Shown: one piece after another, positions 11,298-23,393 of the stretch
How positions within the stretch are numbered: position 1 is the stretch's first letter
Layout: every line of letters starts with the position of its first letter
Origin: Erpobdella octoculata
Lineage: Eukaryota > Annelida > Clitellata > Hirudinida > Erpobdellidae
Length of the DNA: 64,000 bases
Direction of reading: 5' to 3'
NCBI GenBank assembly: GCA_963978895.1
Contig: OZ022241.1
Span: 3,366,996 to 3,430,995 of the forward strand
Notes under the pieces: model-generated
Seen by the model: only the letters and a program-made list of their open reading frames with translations
What the model was told of the DNA's origin: nothing
Databases searched by the model: none
Made by a program: the position numbers and the translations under genes

Positions 11298-12566
11298 ATG
11301 ATGTGGTCAGTTCATGTAATGCAATGGTTTTTCATATTTGGCACACGGCTGGCCATCTTGAATTGCCAGTTCAGAAATAAAATATTTGAAAAACTAAAAA
11401 CATGTGAAATGAGTCCAGGTTGTGCGTTAGATGATCCCAACATGAGTATTCCTCTGTCTGGGAATAAATTATGTGGTTTGCAATGTGTGGCGGACGACTC
11501 ATGTGTTGCTTTTAATTATTGGACAAACACGAAGATATGTCAGCTCTTCAATTTTTATCCGTACAAAATTATTAACAACGAATCTTGCCACGGTTTTGAG
11601 GTTTGTAAAAATTGAAGATAACTTATTTTTTAAGTTCGTTGTTAACAACAAAAATGTTTTTACAGGTTACAAGACAACTTGATGCTGGTACAAACAAATG
11701 TAAGTTAGCAATTTTTTTCATATATGTGTTATTAAAATGAATTAGCCTTAAAAGGTTTAACTAATCAATAAACGTTTCTATAGCAGCTGGCATCAATTTA
11801 GCTCTTTATAAGAAAACATGCCAGAGTTCTCCTCGATTGAAGTTGAATTCTTGGCTTGCTGTCGATGGCTTGTACGGAACATCAATCCCTCAATTTCAAT
11901 GTTCTCAGACAAACGATTCAGATGGAGGACCAAACTGGTTCATGGTGGAGTTGAAAAGAGTTGTTGCTGTTGATTATGTTCGCATATTAACGAGAAAAGA
12001 TTCGGCAATATTCAGTTAGTAGATTTTGTTGGAGATGATTTTAAAGAAACCAAAACAGGAAGAACCAATTAAACAACAATTTGAAAAATGGCCTTGGTAG
12101 TATTTACGAATACTCTATTTGTAAAAATACAGTTTTTGTCATATTAAACTCCATTATAATACCTACGAGTACTCTATCTGTAAAAATACAGTTTTTGTCA
12201 TGTTAAACTCCATTATAATTAATATTGTTTTTTAGCTCATAATAATGGCCACATTAATATTTTAAGCTTTGATTTTGCAATAAATAATTGACGAATGGTT
12301 ACAATTAATTACATTCAGAAATAAGATATTATAAATTGAACATTGGCATCACAAATACTTCGTGGGCGGTTCAAGCACCAGTAAGAAACACTTACCCTTT
12401 GTGTGGAATCTACAAAAACTACCCAAATATTTCTTCCTGGTTCAAGGTAGATTGCTCTACTTCAACTCCTCCTGGAATGTACGTTATTGTCCAGCAAACT
12501 CCGTCAGGATCTAATAATGATGGATTTCTTAGCTTGTGTGAGCTTCAAGTTTTTGAATCAGCTTGA
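11298..12566 (+). CDS. PAN/apple + F-type lectin secreted protein, copy 1
   Basis: Predicted 271-residue secreted lectin-like protein, four exons: 11298-11600, 11666-11699, 11784-12014 and 12319-12566 (TGA). The lengths sum to 816 nt, in frame. Exon 1 opens with two ATGs (11298 and 11301). A hydrophobic signal segment (about residues 8-22) ends just before an NCQFR stretch, then comes a PAN/apple-like core with spacing C-x3-C-x5-C-x11-C. Exons 3-4 carry F-type lectin landmarks: NLALY, AVDG, PNWFMVEL, RILTR and the terminal LCELQVF. The intron 3 donor is GTTAGT where most copies have GTGAGT. Oddities: this is the only copy with an RxDx4K-type motif after the RILT strand, but the usual preceding His is Gln (CSQT). 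Carbohydrate binding is inferred from the fold. The splice model comes from motifs and paralogue alignment. Confidence 0.82.
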
Positions 12567-12830
12567 ATTTTTCTTTACGTAGAATCGTGTAATAAATACT
12601 TTTTGGTTTTTCATAGATTCATATTTTTTTGAAGTCGTAATTTTTGGTAATTATTTAAGATTGAGTATTGATGCAATTTGGCGAGCATATTTTTCTTGTT
12701 CGTTTATATAGATAAAAATGTGTTAAAAAGATAAATAAATTTGTAATATTTTAAAATGAATTACCTAGTTTAACTGTAACACGTTTTTCCCAAAGCAATT
12801 TCTCAAAAACCTTTACACAATTTACACCTT
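12567..12830. other. 3' flank of lectin copy 1
   Basis: AT-rich. It contains AATAAA-type signals shortly after the stop (for example at about 12590 and 12732). No other gene. Confidence 0.4.
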
Positions 12831-12946
12831 CCCCCCTCTACTCTCGCTTTCCCGTTCTTGGTCACATTCCCGTTCTTGGTCGCTTTTCGTTCCCGCTTGT
12901 TTTCTCGCTCCCGCTTGCTCTCTCATTCCCGTTTTCGCTCATGGAT
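12831..12946. repeat. CT-rich minisatellite block
   Basis: Same CCCGTTCTTGGTC / CCCGCTTG motif as the block upstream of copy 1. Upstream at 12763, CCTAGTTTAACTGTAACACG is compatible with a decayed minus-strand Helitron end (CTAG). Confidence 0.65.
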
Positions 12947-14037
12947 AAAATATTCTTATCACATAGAAAATCCGTCACTGATCAAGGTCATCTCTGATTA
13001 AAAACACGAGTTTTAATTCACTGAATTTCGTACAGTAACACGCTGTTCCGTGGTTAAGTGATTGAATCTATTTACAGCCTCTTTTAAAAAGTTTTTCATT
13101 CTGCACTTGATGATGTCCTCTTTAACATAAAACTAATGTTTAGTATAAAATCGCAGAAAATATAAAAAAACAGTTGTTGTAATAATGACAACCACATTTG
13201 AGTTTTTTTTTAGAATGGTTATATAATTTACTGAAAGTAATAACAAATGAAAACTGTATGTATACCCTTTTGTTTTTTAATTTCTACAAATTAAAGATTT
13301 TGCCAAAAATTTGTTGAAATCCTTTCGTTATAATAAAAAAAACTTTTTTATTTTTTAGTTTTCAAATCGCCCTGCTGAGCCCAACTCACCGCATGTTAAA
13401 ATTTGTTTAAAATCCAGCCCTACCCAAGGACTCTATTAAATTATATAAGTCTCTAGTAATCGGTTACTGATTTAATTTTCTGTAAAATATAGCAGGAAGC
13501 AAGTTGTGTTTTCGATACGTGAATTTATTGATGTACTGCTATAAAACGTGTTATAAATTTTTTTAATTCTTCTTCTTGTTTGTTCCAAATGATATAAATG
13601 CATGCAAGATTATATTCAAGTACATTCTTTAGTAGCATTTGTAACTTGTTAAAACACTTATTTCAAGTTTATTAATAAAATGGTTCTGTGAAGTTTGCAA
13701 AATTTGTAAAACTGAACAGTACAGGTAGTATTACTACAACGTAAAAACTAAATTTTATAATAATTAAATATAGTACGCCTAAAATAAGTTTCTGTGTCAA
13801 ATTTTTTGTCATTTTCACCTTATATATATATATATATATATATATTTTGTTCTCTCTTTCTTTCTCTCTTCTTTTTTTTCTTCTTTCTTTATTTCACTCA
13901 CTTTTTCATTTTTACTTTTTTTACTCTCTCTTTTCATTTTTCATAAAAACTAAAACAAATTTTACTTTTAAGCTGAAATTTTAAGAACTCTAGATTGGTT
14001 AAAAATGATTAAAAGGCAAACAACAGACAACGGCAAA
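12947..14037. other. Non-coding stretch with (TA)n and CT-rich tracts
   Basis: A (TA)n tract at about 13819-13845 is followed by a TTTCTTTCTC-type tract to about 13945. No gene recognised. Confidence 0.5.
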
Positions 14038-14385
14038 AGTGGCGTAACTACGGTTTTTGACGCCCAGGGCAAAGTCTAATGAATACGCCCCTACAGCAAA
14101 CATTCCACCTTTCTTTAACTCTTTCTCCAACAACACCTGACGACCGGGGAGAGGATCTTAGAAACTTTTTCAAAAATTTCTTGAAAACCTTATACACTTT
14201 TTCCTTTTTACTTCCAGAAAAAAAACTGATGACCGGATATTAGTCCTAGGTACTTTTTTTCAAAATTTTTCTCAAAAACCTTATACAGTTTTGCCTATAC
14301 TGATAATGCGCCCCTCTCTTTTGGCGCCCCCTAGCCTACAGGCGACTGGGCAGGCTGCTCCTCTGCCCTCCTTTGTTACGCCACT
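14038..14385. mobile_element. Small TIR element (hAT-type MITE)
   Basis: The ends AGTGGCGTAAC (14038-14048) and GTTACGCCACT (14375-14385) are exact inverted repeats. Inside is a GC-richer segment with two copies of a ~100-bp unit (GACGACCGG / GATGACCGG, then CAAAAATTTCTTGAAAACCT). AGTGGCGTAAC termini are common in non-autonomous hAT elements (known). An exact 8-bp target duplication is not evident. Confidence 0.65.
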
Positions 14386-14719
14386 GAACAGAGCAACAGA
14401 CAAGTGAAGCTAATTAAAAACCTGTAAAAAAAATTCAAGAAACATGTAGTTTAGCATACTAAGCTTTTTCAAACTGAATTTGATGTAAAAGGATAGTAAT
14501 CTTAATGGATATATTATATCTTAGTTTTTATCTATATAAGTTAGCGTTGCATCAAGCTTAAAGAGTACCTAGTTGATGTTCAGTTAAGAAACAAATTCTC
14601 ATCACACATGACTTGGCTAGCAATATTACGTAGTTTAGAATTTCAATAAAGAAAGTAATTTACAAAATTAAAATGCTCTGGAAAGTTTAAAATAAATTGT
14701 TAGCATAAAAGCGTGGGCT

Positions 14720-15115
14720 CAATCGTTGCGATCTACGTTTTAGTTTTTTTAACTGCCACCTAGCGATTCTAATGAAAACCTTGGTCAACGAAGTATATAT
14801 CACGTATGCTAATTCAAAGTATAGTTATTAATTCTTTAAGTTAATATTGTTAAGGTATCCAGAATACAAATATATTCACAATTTCAAATCGAAGACGTAC
14901 TGGGAAGTGGGTCAAAATGTGATTACAAACTTTGTCGCGGTATTTTACGGACATGTAAAGCGTGTAATTAATTACACCAACAAGAAGAGAAACGACGTCG
15001 TATCACCTTTAACTCAGTTGTTGCAAAAATATGTGAACTAATTAAGTGCTTAATGGCTTGGCAAGACATAGTAAATTAACTGCTTTGAATTTCTTCGGTT
15101 ATGGCAGAACAGGAC
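14720..15115 (+). other. Segment duplicated at 24.6-25.0 kb, with a short unidentified ORF
   Basis: Nearly identical to about 24620-25000. It holds an open frame (14847-15041; first in-frame codon TTG, no ATG near the start) containing SKTYWEVGQNV, NFVAVFYGHVKRVI and TNKKRNDVV. Most differences from the second copy are conservative substitutions (K/R, N/D), but only one or two silent changes are visible, so selection is not proven. I do not recognise the family. It could be an exon or a relic of a mobile element. Confidence 0.4.
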
Positions 15116-15128
15116 GACGACGTTGCTG

Positions 15129-15180
15129 GCGTCTTAAAACACATGGTGTAAAAGACTATAAACTATAATAAAAAAAAAAA
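15129..15180 (+). mobile_element. 5'-truncated SINE-like insertion with 13-bp target duplication
   Basis: The last ~52 nt of the SINE-like family (GTCTTAAAACACATGGTGTA, then AAGACTATAAACTATAATAA, then poly-A) is flanked by GACGACGTTGCTG at 15116-15128 and 15181-15193. The paralogous segment at about 24990-25003 has a single GACGACGTTGCTG, that is, the empty site. Confidence 0.9.
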
Positions 15181-15193
15181 GACGACGTTGCTG

Positions 15194-16539
15194 AAAGCAA
15201 TGACTATATTATTATGTTTCCTTGAAAGAATTGTTTCTTTCAATTTTGGTAGCATCGCAGTTTTTTTTTAATCAAAATTGATTTTTTTCGAAGCATCGTT
15301 ACTGAAAGTGCCATTTAATGCAAAGAGTTTTAAAAAATGTTAACAGCTTTTTAATCGATTTCGTAAAAAACTTTTTTTTCAGTTTTGACAGAAACCTATA
15401 AAATAAAGTATTAGCTAATATATCTCTTAAAATAAAATACTAAAATTTAAAATTTTTCTTAAAACTGAAATTTAATCTAATAAAAATTTTAGCCAAGGTT
15501 TTGCAGCCTGATTTTTTTCACATACATTCTGTATTCTAAACTTTCGACGATATATTAAATGACTAAAAGTTTACTATTATTCCATCCCAGCTGTCATAGC
15601 TGCTATACCAATAAAATTTATATTTAACTACTTTTTGTAAAATACAAATTGTGACTACGACCGTCACTGCCTACTTTTTGGACCTAGTAAACTTTTCTTA
15701 CAAACAAGTCAATAAACGAAGGAGGTGGGGTGTTAACGTTGGTTAACTTTTTTCTTAACCGAGAGGAAGTCTAAAACAGGACGAGGGCACAACTACCTTC
15801 ACCATAGTGCTTCGGTCCCTCTGAGAATTACTTGGTGTTTTGCAAAATGATGACGTTAAAAGCAACGATTTACCTAATGGCTATACGTTCTTGAAAATAC
15901 TTGTTTCTATTCCATTTTGCATTTTGCTTTCAACAGAACAGATTTTGAATCGAATTTTAGTTTTTTTTCTCGAAGATTTTTAACGAAAAGTGTCGTTGAA
16001 TGGAAGAATTTTAGCCTCTTATCGATTTTTCATCAACTTGTAAAAATTGGTAAGCTTTTATTTTTTTTATACTAAAAAATCCATGCTAAATCTTTCTTAA
16101 ACTGAATTGCTTATAACATTCAAAACAGAAGTTTAACCAGTGAGGTTATATCCGCATCAATTCCAGTATGATCACATTACCTTCAAAATTCGTCAAAATT
16201 TTCTGCCACACCTTCTAACGTTTAATATCTTTAAAAACTGTTTTTTAATTAAATTAATTTACGGCAAAAAAAATCAAAAATTACAGAATGTCCTAATTTC
16301 GTCTTCATAATGGATGAAGACGAAAAACCAAAAAACAAAAGAAAATGCATTATTTCGTAGAATAAAAATCTTTTGTTTTGTGTTTTTAATAATAGCAGTT
16401 TTGTATCTTCGATCTTGATTTTTATAAAAGAATTAAAAATTAATTAAGTATTAGTCTATAAATTTGCCAATTTTATCTGATAAGAATAATATTTGTCTGA
16501 TTGCTCAATCTTTCATATTAACTGCTTTATTATTTAGTG
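15194..16539. other. 5' flank of lectin copy 2
   Basis: Largely shared with the 5' flank of copy 3 (25010-26489): for example GTGTCGTTGAATGGAAGAAT and CGATTTTTCA occur in both. No gene seen. Promoter elements could not be identified. Confidence 0.45.
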
Positions 16540-18686
16540 ATGTTGTCAGTTTATGCTATGAAGTTGTTTATTCTGTTTGGCACATGGTTCATCAGCTTCA
16601 GTTGTCAGTTCAGAAGTAGAATATTTGATAAACATCAAACTTGTGATAGGAGCCCATGCTGTGCTTTAGATAATCCCAGCGTGACTGTATCTTTGTCTGG
16701 AAGTATTTTATGTGTCTTCCTATGTGTGGCGGACGACTCATGTGCTGCTTTTAATTATTGGACAAACACGAAGATATGTCAGCTCTTCAATTTCTATCCT
16801 TGCAAAATTACTTACAACGAATTTTGCTACGGTTATGAGGTTTGCAAAATTGAAAATAATTAAATTATAACTCAATCAAGTATTATCTTAATTTATTAAT
16901 TATTTAATTTTAATAATTTATAATATGTTAATTAAATCATTTATAATATGTTTTTCAGGTTATCACGAAAAGTAAGATAATAACTATAAAATCATTTTAT
17001 ATATCTGTTTTAGTAAATTGAAAGTTTTAAAATGTGTATTTAATCAAATAATGTTTCTATAGCAGTTGGTACAAATTTAGCTCTCTATCAAAATACCTAT
17101 CAAAGCTCCACATATTTTGACTCTTGGCTTGCTGTTGACGGCTTTTACGGTACATCAGTTAACGCAGGTCAATGCAGTCATACATTAGATCCAGATGGAG
17201 GACCAAATTGGTTCATGGTGGATTTGAATAGAGTTGTTATCGTTGATTATGTTCGCATATTAACAAGAGAAGCTCCAGGTTATTACGGTGAGTAAAATTG
17301 GTTGTAAATAGTTCTATGAAAAAACTTAATTCAAATGAATATATAAAAAAGACAAGTTTTATCTAATTCTGGTAAGTCAATTTTTTTTGCAAATGATTAT
17401 ACCAAAAAAAAAAGAAATTAAATTTTTAGTTATGTTAGAAAAACGCTAAATAGTTCATGGTGTTTTTAAAAACAATGAGTTTTAAAGTTGACTTGTTTTG
17501 ATTTTAAGCAATGCTATCCCTCATGTTTTTTTAAACGTCTAATCATATAATGAAAAATAATTTATGTATATAATTGAAATACTCATGTATATAGAATTCT
17601 ACGGTATATGTCTGCGCATGATTATACACACAATGAGCTAGTTTAAGTCTGCACACATGCACACACACATAAACGCACACACAGTAGAAGTATGCACAAG
17701 AACAATTACCTTACCAAGACATGGAAAGCTTAAAATATTTTATTGAATAAATTTGATAATTGTTGCAAAATAGCGATAAAAATTTATATTTTATATGAAT
17801 ATTTATTGAGGTCCCAGCAAAAAAACTCAAGTTCTGAAATCATGAATCCAACCCTACCATTAAAACAACACACCACTATAAATCTCAGCTTACTAAACAC
17901 CCACCTCTAATTTACCAAATAGCCAACAGGTAAACTCCTACATGCATACTCTCAATATCTAATTTCACAATAACCAACATGTCCGTATTGATTCCGAGAA
18001 AAAGGCACAAAAACTATTTGCCTGATAAAACCTGCAAAGTCATATAGTTTTTGCTCAAATGAACTTGATAATTTTGAATGAGAAAAAACTGCATTTATTT
18101 TTAAAAAATTGAATAAAAAGAATTATAATAAGAAACGTAAATAACAGATAAAAGAAATAACGAAAGATATATTATGTGCCACTAGCCATTGGTCAAATAT
18201 TTTAGATGTTGAAAATCACAATGCTATGCCGCTTGTTTGTATATGTGCCTGTTTGTTGATACAATGTATAATGATATGCCTAATGATAATTACCTTGTTA
18301 ATCCACTTGTGCGCTCGTTAGTGAATGATTAAATAGAAATTTTAAAGTTTATGATTATTAACAAACTATGACATAATTTATATGTTATTTTGTTATAAAC
18401 TATTCTATAATTGATTTTAAAATTTTAAACACAAACAGGAATCAGATATTTCAACTTGACTATTGGCGTCACAAATACTTCATGGGAAGTCCAAGCACCA
18501 GTAAGAAACACTTACCCTCTGTGTGGAATTTACAACTGTTACCCAAATAGTGCTACCTGGATCAGAGTAGATTGCTCTATTTCTACTCCTCCTGGAAGCT
18601 ACATCATCGTCCAGCAAGCTCCCTCCGGGTCCTCTTTTGATGGATATCTCAGTCTGTGTGAACTGCAAGTTTTTGAAGCAGCTTAA
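16540..18686 (+). CDS. PAN/apple + F-type lectin secreted protein, copy 2
   Basis: 261 residues in four exons: 16540-16839, 16959-16971, 17063-17287 and 18439-18686 (TAA), totalling 786 nt in frame. The ATG at 16540 aligns with the start used in the other copies. The microexon is only 13 nt (encodes VITK plus one base), while most paralogues have 34 nt, but the phase is kept. Intron 1 donor is GTTTGC. The exon 3 acceptor has the tandem form TAGCAG. Lectin landmarks are AVDG, CSHT, PNWFMVDL, RILTREA and LCELQVF. The Asp expected in the fucolectin RxD motif is Ala (REA). An extra Cys (RSPCC) lies in the PAN module. Intron 3 (1151 nt) contains sequence shared with introns 3 of copies 5 and 6. 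It should be secreted; the ligand is unknown. Confidence 0.82.
17288..18438 (+). other. Intron 3 of lectin copy 2
   Basis: Contains a CA-rich patch (17640-17690) and the segment ACTCAAGTTCTGAAATCATG / CACCACTATAAATCTCAGCT. The same segment occurs in introns 3 of copies 5 and 6 without the transposons they carry, so this intron gives the empty sites for the pogo insertion (about 17600) and the hAT relic (about 17815). Confidence 0.65.
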
Positions 18687-18936
18687 ATATGGATTAAAAT
18701 GGAACATATATGATTTAGTCTTTTTCTTATAGTCATTTGTAAAATGTTTTACATAAAATTTGACAGTTATCGTTTGTATGCGTATTTGTATTCTCTTAGT
18801 AGTCTAATATGTTTTCGTTTTTGCACTTGAAAATATAAACAATGCAACTTATAAAAATATGTTTTGTTTTACTGACAACTTGACAACTATTTGGTTTCGT
18901 CTGAACTTTGTGTGTTCAATTTTCACCGCTTATAGG

Positions 18937-19731
18937 CAGTGATGGGCAAAAGTTAACTAAAAAGTTACTAACTAATAGTTTAATAACAATTTTTTAATTA
19001 AAAGCAAAGTTTAACTTTATCAAAAACGTTTAGTTAAAGTGATAGTTAAACTATTTTTTTAGTTACTAAAAAATTTAGTTGCTTAAAAAAATTTAAATAA
19101 AACTTTATGTTTATCAGTTCTCGGGTTCATACCTTATTATGTTTTGTTTACAATAACTTTTCAACTCTCGAGCCTGGCCGTGTTGTAGCGTAGAGGATAG
19201 TAGACTAGGAATCAGTGAAGAACAGGATGCATAGGGCGTGTTGTTTTTTACCGTATTCATTGGACACCGCTTTGCTCCTATTGGTGTCCAGGCTCACGCT
19301 TTACCGCTGTACTCTTACAATTTACTCCTACTTAGAACAGGAGCTACTGGAGTTAACACCAGGATTCACTTTCGCGATCAATTTAACAACGCGCCCATAG
19401 TGCTATAGTGAAAACATGTTTTGAAGAAATCAAGCTTAAAGGTCACAGTCAGGACAGTAAAAATTTCAGTGCAAGATGCTGATTATGTCCTAATAGGCGC
19501 GTCTGTGGCAACGTTTGGTGATTCAAGAAGTTCATTGAGAGAAGCGAAAGTGCCAGAATCAATATAAAAAAGTAAAAAGTTAAAAAATAGGTGGAAAAAG
19601 TTTAACTACTTTTTTTTTTTAGTTTAGTTATCAAGTATTTTAAATTAGTTGCAACTAAAAGTTTAACTGAGGTTTTTTAATTAAAAGTCAGTTAAAGTTT
19701 AACTTTAAAAAAAAGTTTGTGCCTATCTTTG
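18937..19731. mobile_element. Non-autonomous hAT element (MITE)
   Basis: Starts CAGTGATGGGCAAAAGTTAA and ends with the inverse of CAAAGATAGGC (8 of 11 matching). The subterminal regions are long imperfect inverted repeats rich in AGTTAAACT. Flanks CTTATAGG (18929-18936) and TTTATAGG (19732-19739) form an 8-bp target duplication with one mismatch, the hAT signature. The ~190-nt GC-richer core (19150-19400) has no transposase similarity that I can see. Confidence 0.85.
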
Positions 19732-19790
19732 TTTATAGGTCTATTCTGCCAGCCGATTTGCAAATCTATATACATCATTTCCGGTGCCTG

Positions 19791-20173
19791 TATGTATGTA
19801 TGTATGTATGTATGTATGTATGTATGTATGTATGTATGTATGTATGTATGTATGTATGTATGTATGTATGTATGTATGTATGTATGTATGTATGTATGTA
19901 TGTATGTATGTATGTATGTATGTATGTATGTATGTATGTATGTATGTATGTATGTATGTATGTATGTATGTATGTATGTATGTATGTATGTATGTATGTA
20001 TGTATGTATGTATGTATGTATGTATGTATGTATGTATGTATGTATGTATGTATGTATGTATGTATGTATGTATGTATGTATGTATGTATGTATGTATGTA
20101 TGTATGTATGTATGTATGTATGTATGTATGTATGTATGTATGTATGTATGTATGTATGTATGTATGTATGTAT
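19791..20173. repeat. (TATG)n microsatellite, about 380 bp
   Basis: Essentially perfect TATG repeats. They abut the 3' end of the minus-strand LINE through a T-rich linker and may have grown from its 3' tail. Met-Tyr-Val-Cys frames here are artefacts. Confidence 0.97.
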
Positions 20174-20199
20174 TTTTTTGTTTTTATTTATTTATTTAA

Positions 20200-20234
20200 C
20201 GTGCTCTCTAAAAAGAAAAATTTCTCAGAGCACG
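20200..20234 (-). other. 3' UTR stem-loop of the LINE
   Basis: CGTGCTCT (20200-20207) pairs perfectly with AGAGCACG (20227-20234), leaving a 19-nt A/T-rich loop. It lies just inside the 3' end, where CR1/L2-group reverse transcriptases are thought to recognise template RNA (family knowledge). Confidence 0.65.
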
Positions 20235-20291
20235 AGGCGGCAGTGCCAAAATAAACGAACAAACAGAATCACACATCAGAAACAAAAAGGG

Positions 20292-23200
20292 TCAATATCC
20301 GTTCGTCATACGAAGAAAAAAATGAGTTTTAAGTCGTTTCCTAAAAACATAAACGCTATCAACACACGCCGGATCGGTAAGTTCAATCGGTAGATTGTTC
20401 CAGGTAGTTGGACAAGAAACTGCAAAAGCCCTCGGTCCAAACGTCCTGGTTCCGCAGGAAGGAACAAGAAGCTGACCGGAAGAAGCCGAGCGAAGGTGAG
20501 ATCGGCCAGGAAACTGAGTCACCGGAATGCACAGACCGGAGAGGTATGACGGCGCAGAACCATGGAGGCATCGGTACGCAGTGAGAGATAGCTTGAAGTC
20601 GATACGCGCCTGCATGTTCAGCCAGTGTAGTCGGTCGTGAATCGCTTTAGTGACATGACCGTATCGAGGCAATCGGAGAATCAGCCTAGCCGTGGCACGC
20701 ATGACACCATCAAGCCGCCTCATTAACAGATCCGGTATTCCACTGAGTAGACAATTACAATAATCAAGTCTAGACAAGATCAAAGCGCGGGCAAGTGCAT
20801 GCGAAGAATCGACCGTGAGGGATTTGCGAACTGACCTCATCTGTCGTAGATGGTAGTAACTGGTGTTGACCAATTTTGCAACGTGTTCGCTGAAAGTCAG
20901 TTGAGAATCTATGATGACCTCAAGATTGCGAACCCTATCGACGAGACGAATGATGTTTCCAGCTATATTGATCTCGTCAAAGGTGCAGTGCAACCGACGT
21001 CTAGAGGATCCCAGTAGAATGACCTCTGTCTTGGAGGCATTTAACTTTAGTCGATTGCATTTCATCCATTCCATTATCTCCGAAACGCAGCCGTCCAATC
21101 TGTCCGCGAGCACACCGATACTCTCAGTGCCGCAATGATCGTAGATTTGTAGATCATCAGCATAACCATGAATATTGAAACCACGTTGAGCAACCAGGGC
21201 AAAAACATCTGAAGTGTATGCAATGAAGAATAGCGGTCCTAGAATTGAACCTTGTGGAACACCACACACAATCGAGGACCAACCAGAAAGGATACCTCCA
21301 TAACGAACACACTGCCTCCGATCGCAAAGATACGAACCGATCCACCGAAGAGCAACAGAATCAATGCCAAATGTACGCTCCAATCTGGTCACGAGGATTC
21401 CATGATCAACGCAATCGAATGCAGCGCTGAGATCGAGCATAGCGAGCAGTGTTACCATCCCTCGATCGGTTGCCAAGAGAACATCCGAAGTAACCTTGAG
21501 TAATGCAGTTTCCGTCTAACGGCACCTCCGATAGGCAGACTGATGCTCCGGTAGAAGGTTGTGTCCATCCAGGTGATGTTGAATTTGTTTGTTAACCGCC
21601 CGTTCCAAAACCTTAGAGATGAACTGAAGATTCGAAACTGGGCGATAACTGGCAGGCAGAGAAACATCCAGCGTAGATTTTTTCAAGATTGGCGTGACCT
21701 CGGCCACTCTGAATGGGACCGGAAAGTGACCAGTGTCCAACGATTTATTAAACAGATCTGTAACAAATGGGGCCAAGGTTTCTGAAAATTCTTTGATGAG
21801 CCATGCTGGCGCCGGGTCTAGACCACATGACTTGTTTGGAGAGTTCTTAATTAGGTCCTTGACGTCATCCTTAGTAAGAGTCGCAAAATTGCTGAAACGT
21901 TCTCCAGAGAAGGTGTTGAACTCAGGCGTATCCGAATCAAGGGTAGACGCTCGTACGTCCGTGACCTTCTTCTCGAAAGAACTCATGAATTGCTCTGCAG
22001 TCAGACCATCCTGAAGAATGAAAGATCGTTTCTTTCCCATCACGGCAGACAAATCTCTCCACAGCTTGCTTGCGTTTCCTGCACTCTCCGCAATCGTATT
22101 CCGCCAGTACGCATCCTGTGCTCTCCTATAAAAATCCTGGCAAAAACGTAACTGCGCAACCCATTTATCACGGTCAGAGATCAGTCGGGTTCTTCTGTAA
22201 ATTCTTTCAAGAGAACGAGCTTTTCGTTTCTGCTCGCCGCAAGCAGTATTGAACCATGGAGTGATCGGACGATAATTTCTCAAGGCTGACCGACGTGGAG
22301 CATGCTTCTCAACAAGATCGGTCAGTATTCTGTTGTACATCGCAGCCATTTTATCCGGTCCAAGGCCGCTCCAGCTGCTGTCCTCAGTGCAGAGTTTGCT
22401 TGATTTGAGATCCTGTAAAAAAAGATCACGATCAAAGGTCTTCCATGCCCTGCCTGTTACCATTAGTGATACAGGATTTGGTTTCATGAGTGGCAGTCTT
22501 GAAATGATGAGAGAATGATCGGACACAGATGGAACATACACTTCACAAGCAAAAGAAGATGACTGGGCTGGGTCCTTCGTGATGACAACGTCTAAGGTAT
22601 GTCCGGCTTTGTGGGTTGGTGAAGAAATATTCTGGACAAGACCAAAGCAATCCACGATCGTGTTGAATTTCATTGTCCATACATCATCCGGTTTGTCCAA
22701 GTGAATGTTGAAATCTCCAACGACAAGAATATGGCAGCTGTGAACAGTTAATTCCTCAAGCATCTGGCTGAAATCCTCCAAGAACTGGTCAGAAACTCGT
22801 TCACTTCCAGGCCGGTAAATGACCACAGCAATTGTTCTAACACTCCTTAAGATAAGCATTACAGAAACGAATTCAAAAGTCTCAACTTTGCTGGTAAGAT
22901 TCATTCGGCGGGCTTTGCACGATTCTTTGCAAATCCACGCAACCCCGCCCCCCAGTAGACGACCAGATTGCATCTTTTGTGTAGCAGACCTCGCCAAACG
23001 TTTTCGTTCTCGTGCCTGATCCACGCACGTTTATCCATCCGGTGTGATTCTTGCGAGAGTGATGTCTTCTGATGATTCGTGAAAAGTCTCGGCAACTGCG
23101 AAGGCATCAAGATCATGTTCAGCGATGATATTTGTCAGCGATGCACTTTTATTTCCGATCGACTGACAATTCAAATATCCAATAGTCAAGTACTTGTTTC

Positions 23201-23393
23201 GAACGTATGATTCTGTGTTGGAGCTTTTCAGATTTTTCCCGCAACGGGAAGTCTTCTGGTAACTATCCTGTCCCCCGCGATGAACAGATTCGTCTCTCCA
23301 GCTCGTATTCTCTGCTTCATACTTTCGACTAGGAGTTTTCGTGCTTCTCTTTCTTTTGGAGTCATATCCCGATGTATAAAAACTGCTGACCAA
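20292..23393 (-). pseudogene. LINE ORF2: APE endonuclease + reverse transcriptase, two nonsense codons
   Basis: One continuous reading frame interrupted twice. From the 5' side: LNCQSIGNKS and AVAETF (endonuclease N-terminus), an in-frame TAA at 23031-23033, then GDFNIHLD, TLDVVIT and SDHSLI (endonuclease catalytic core), ALRNYRPITPWFN, QSAYRR, an in-frame TAG at 21516-21518, then TETALLKV, LDLSAAFD, GVPQGSILGPLFF, GYADDLQIY (RT catalytic YADD) and a C-terminal WNNLP region usual in CR1-group elements. All three pieces are in the same phase (offsets 369 and 1548 nt), so these are point nonsense changes, not frameshifts. No ATG is obvious at the 5' end, where the frame overlaps ORF1 by about 165 nt. 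Confidence 0.9.

Noticed and set aside
12100..12215. Possible extra exon in intron 3 of copy 1
   Set aside because: It is a ~70-bp direct repeat (ATACTCTATTTGTAAAAATA at about 12111 and again near 12170), without an open frame joined to splice sites.
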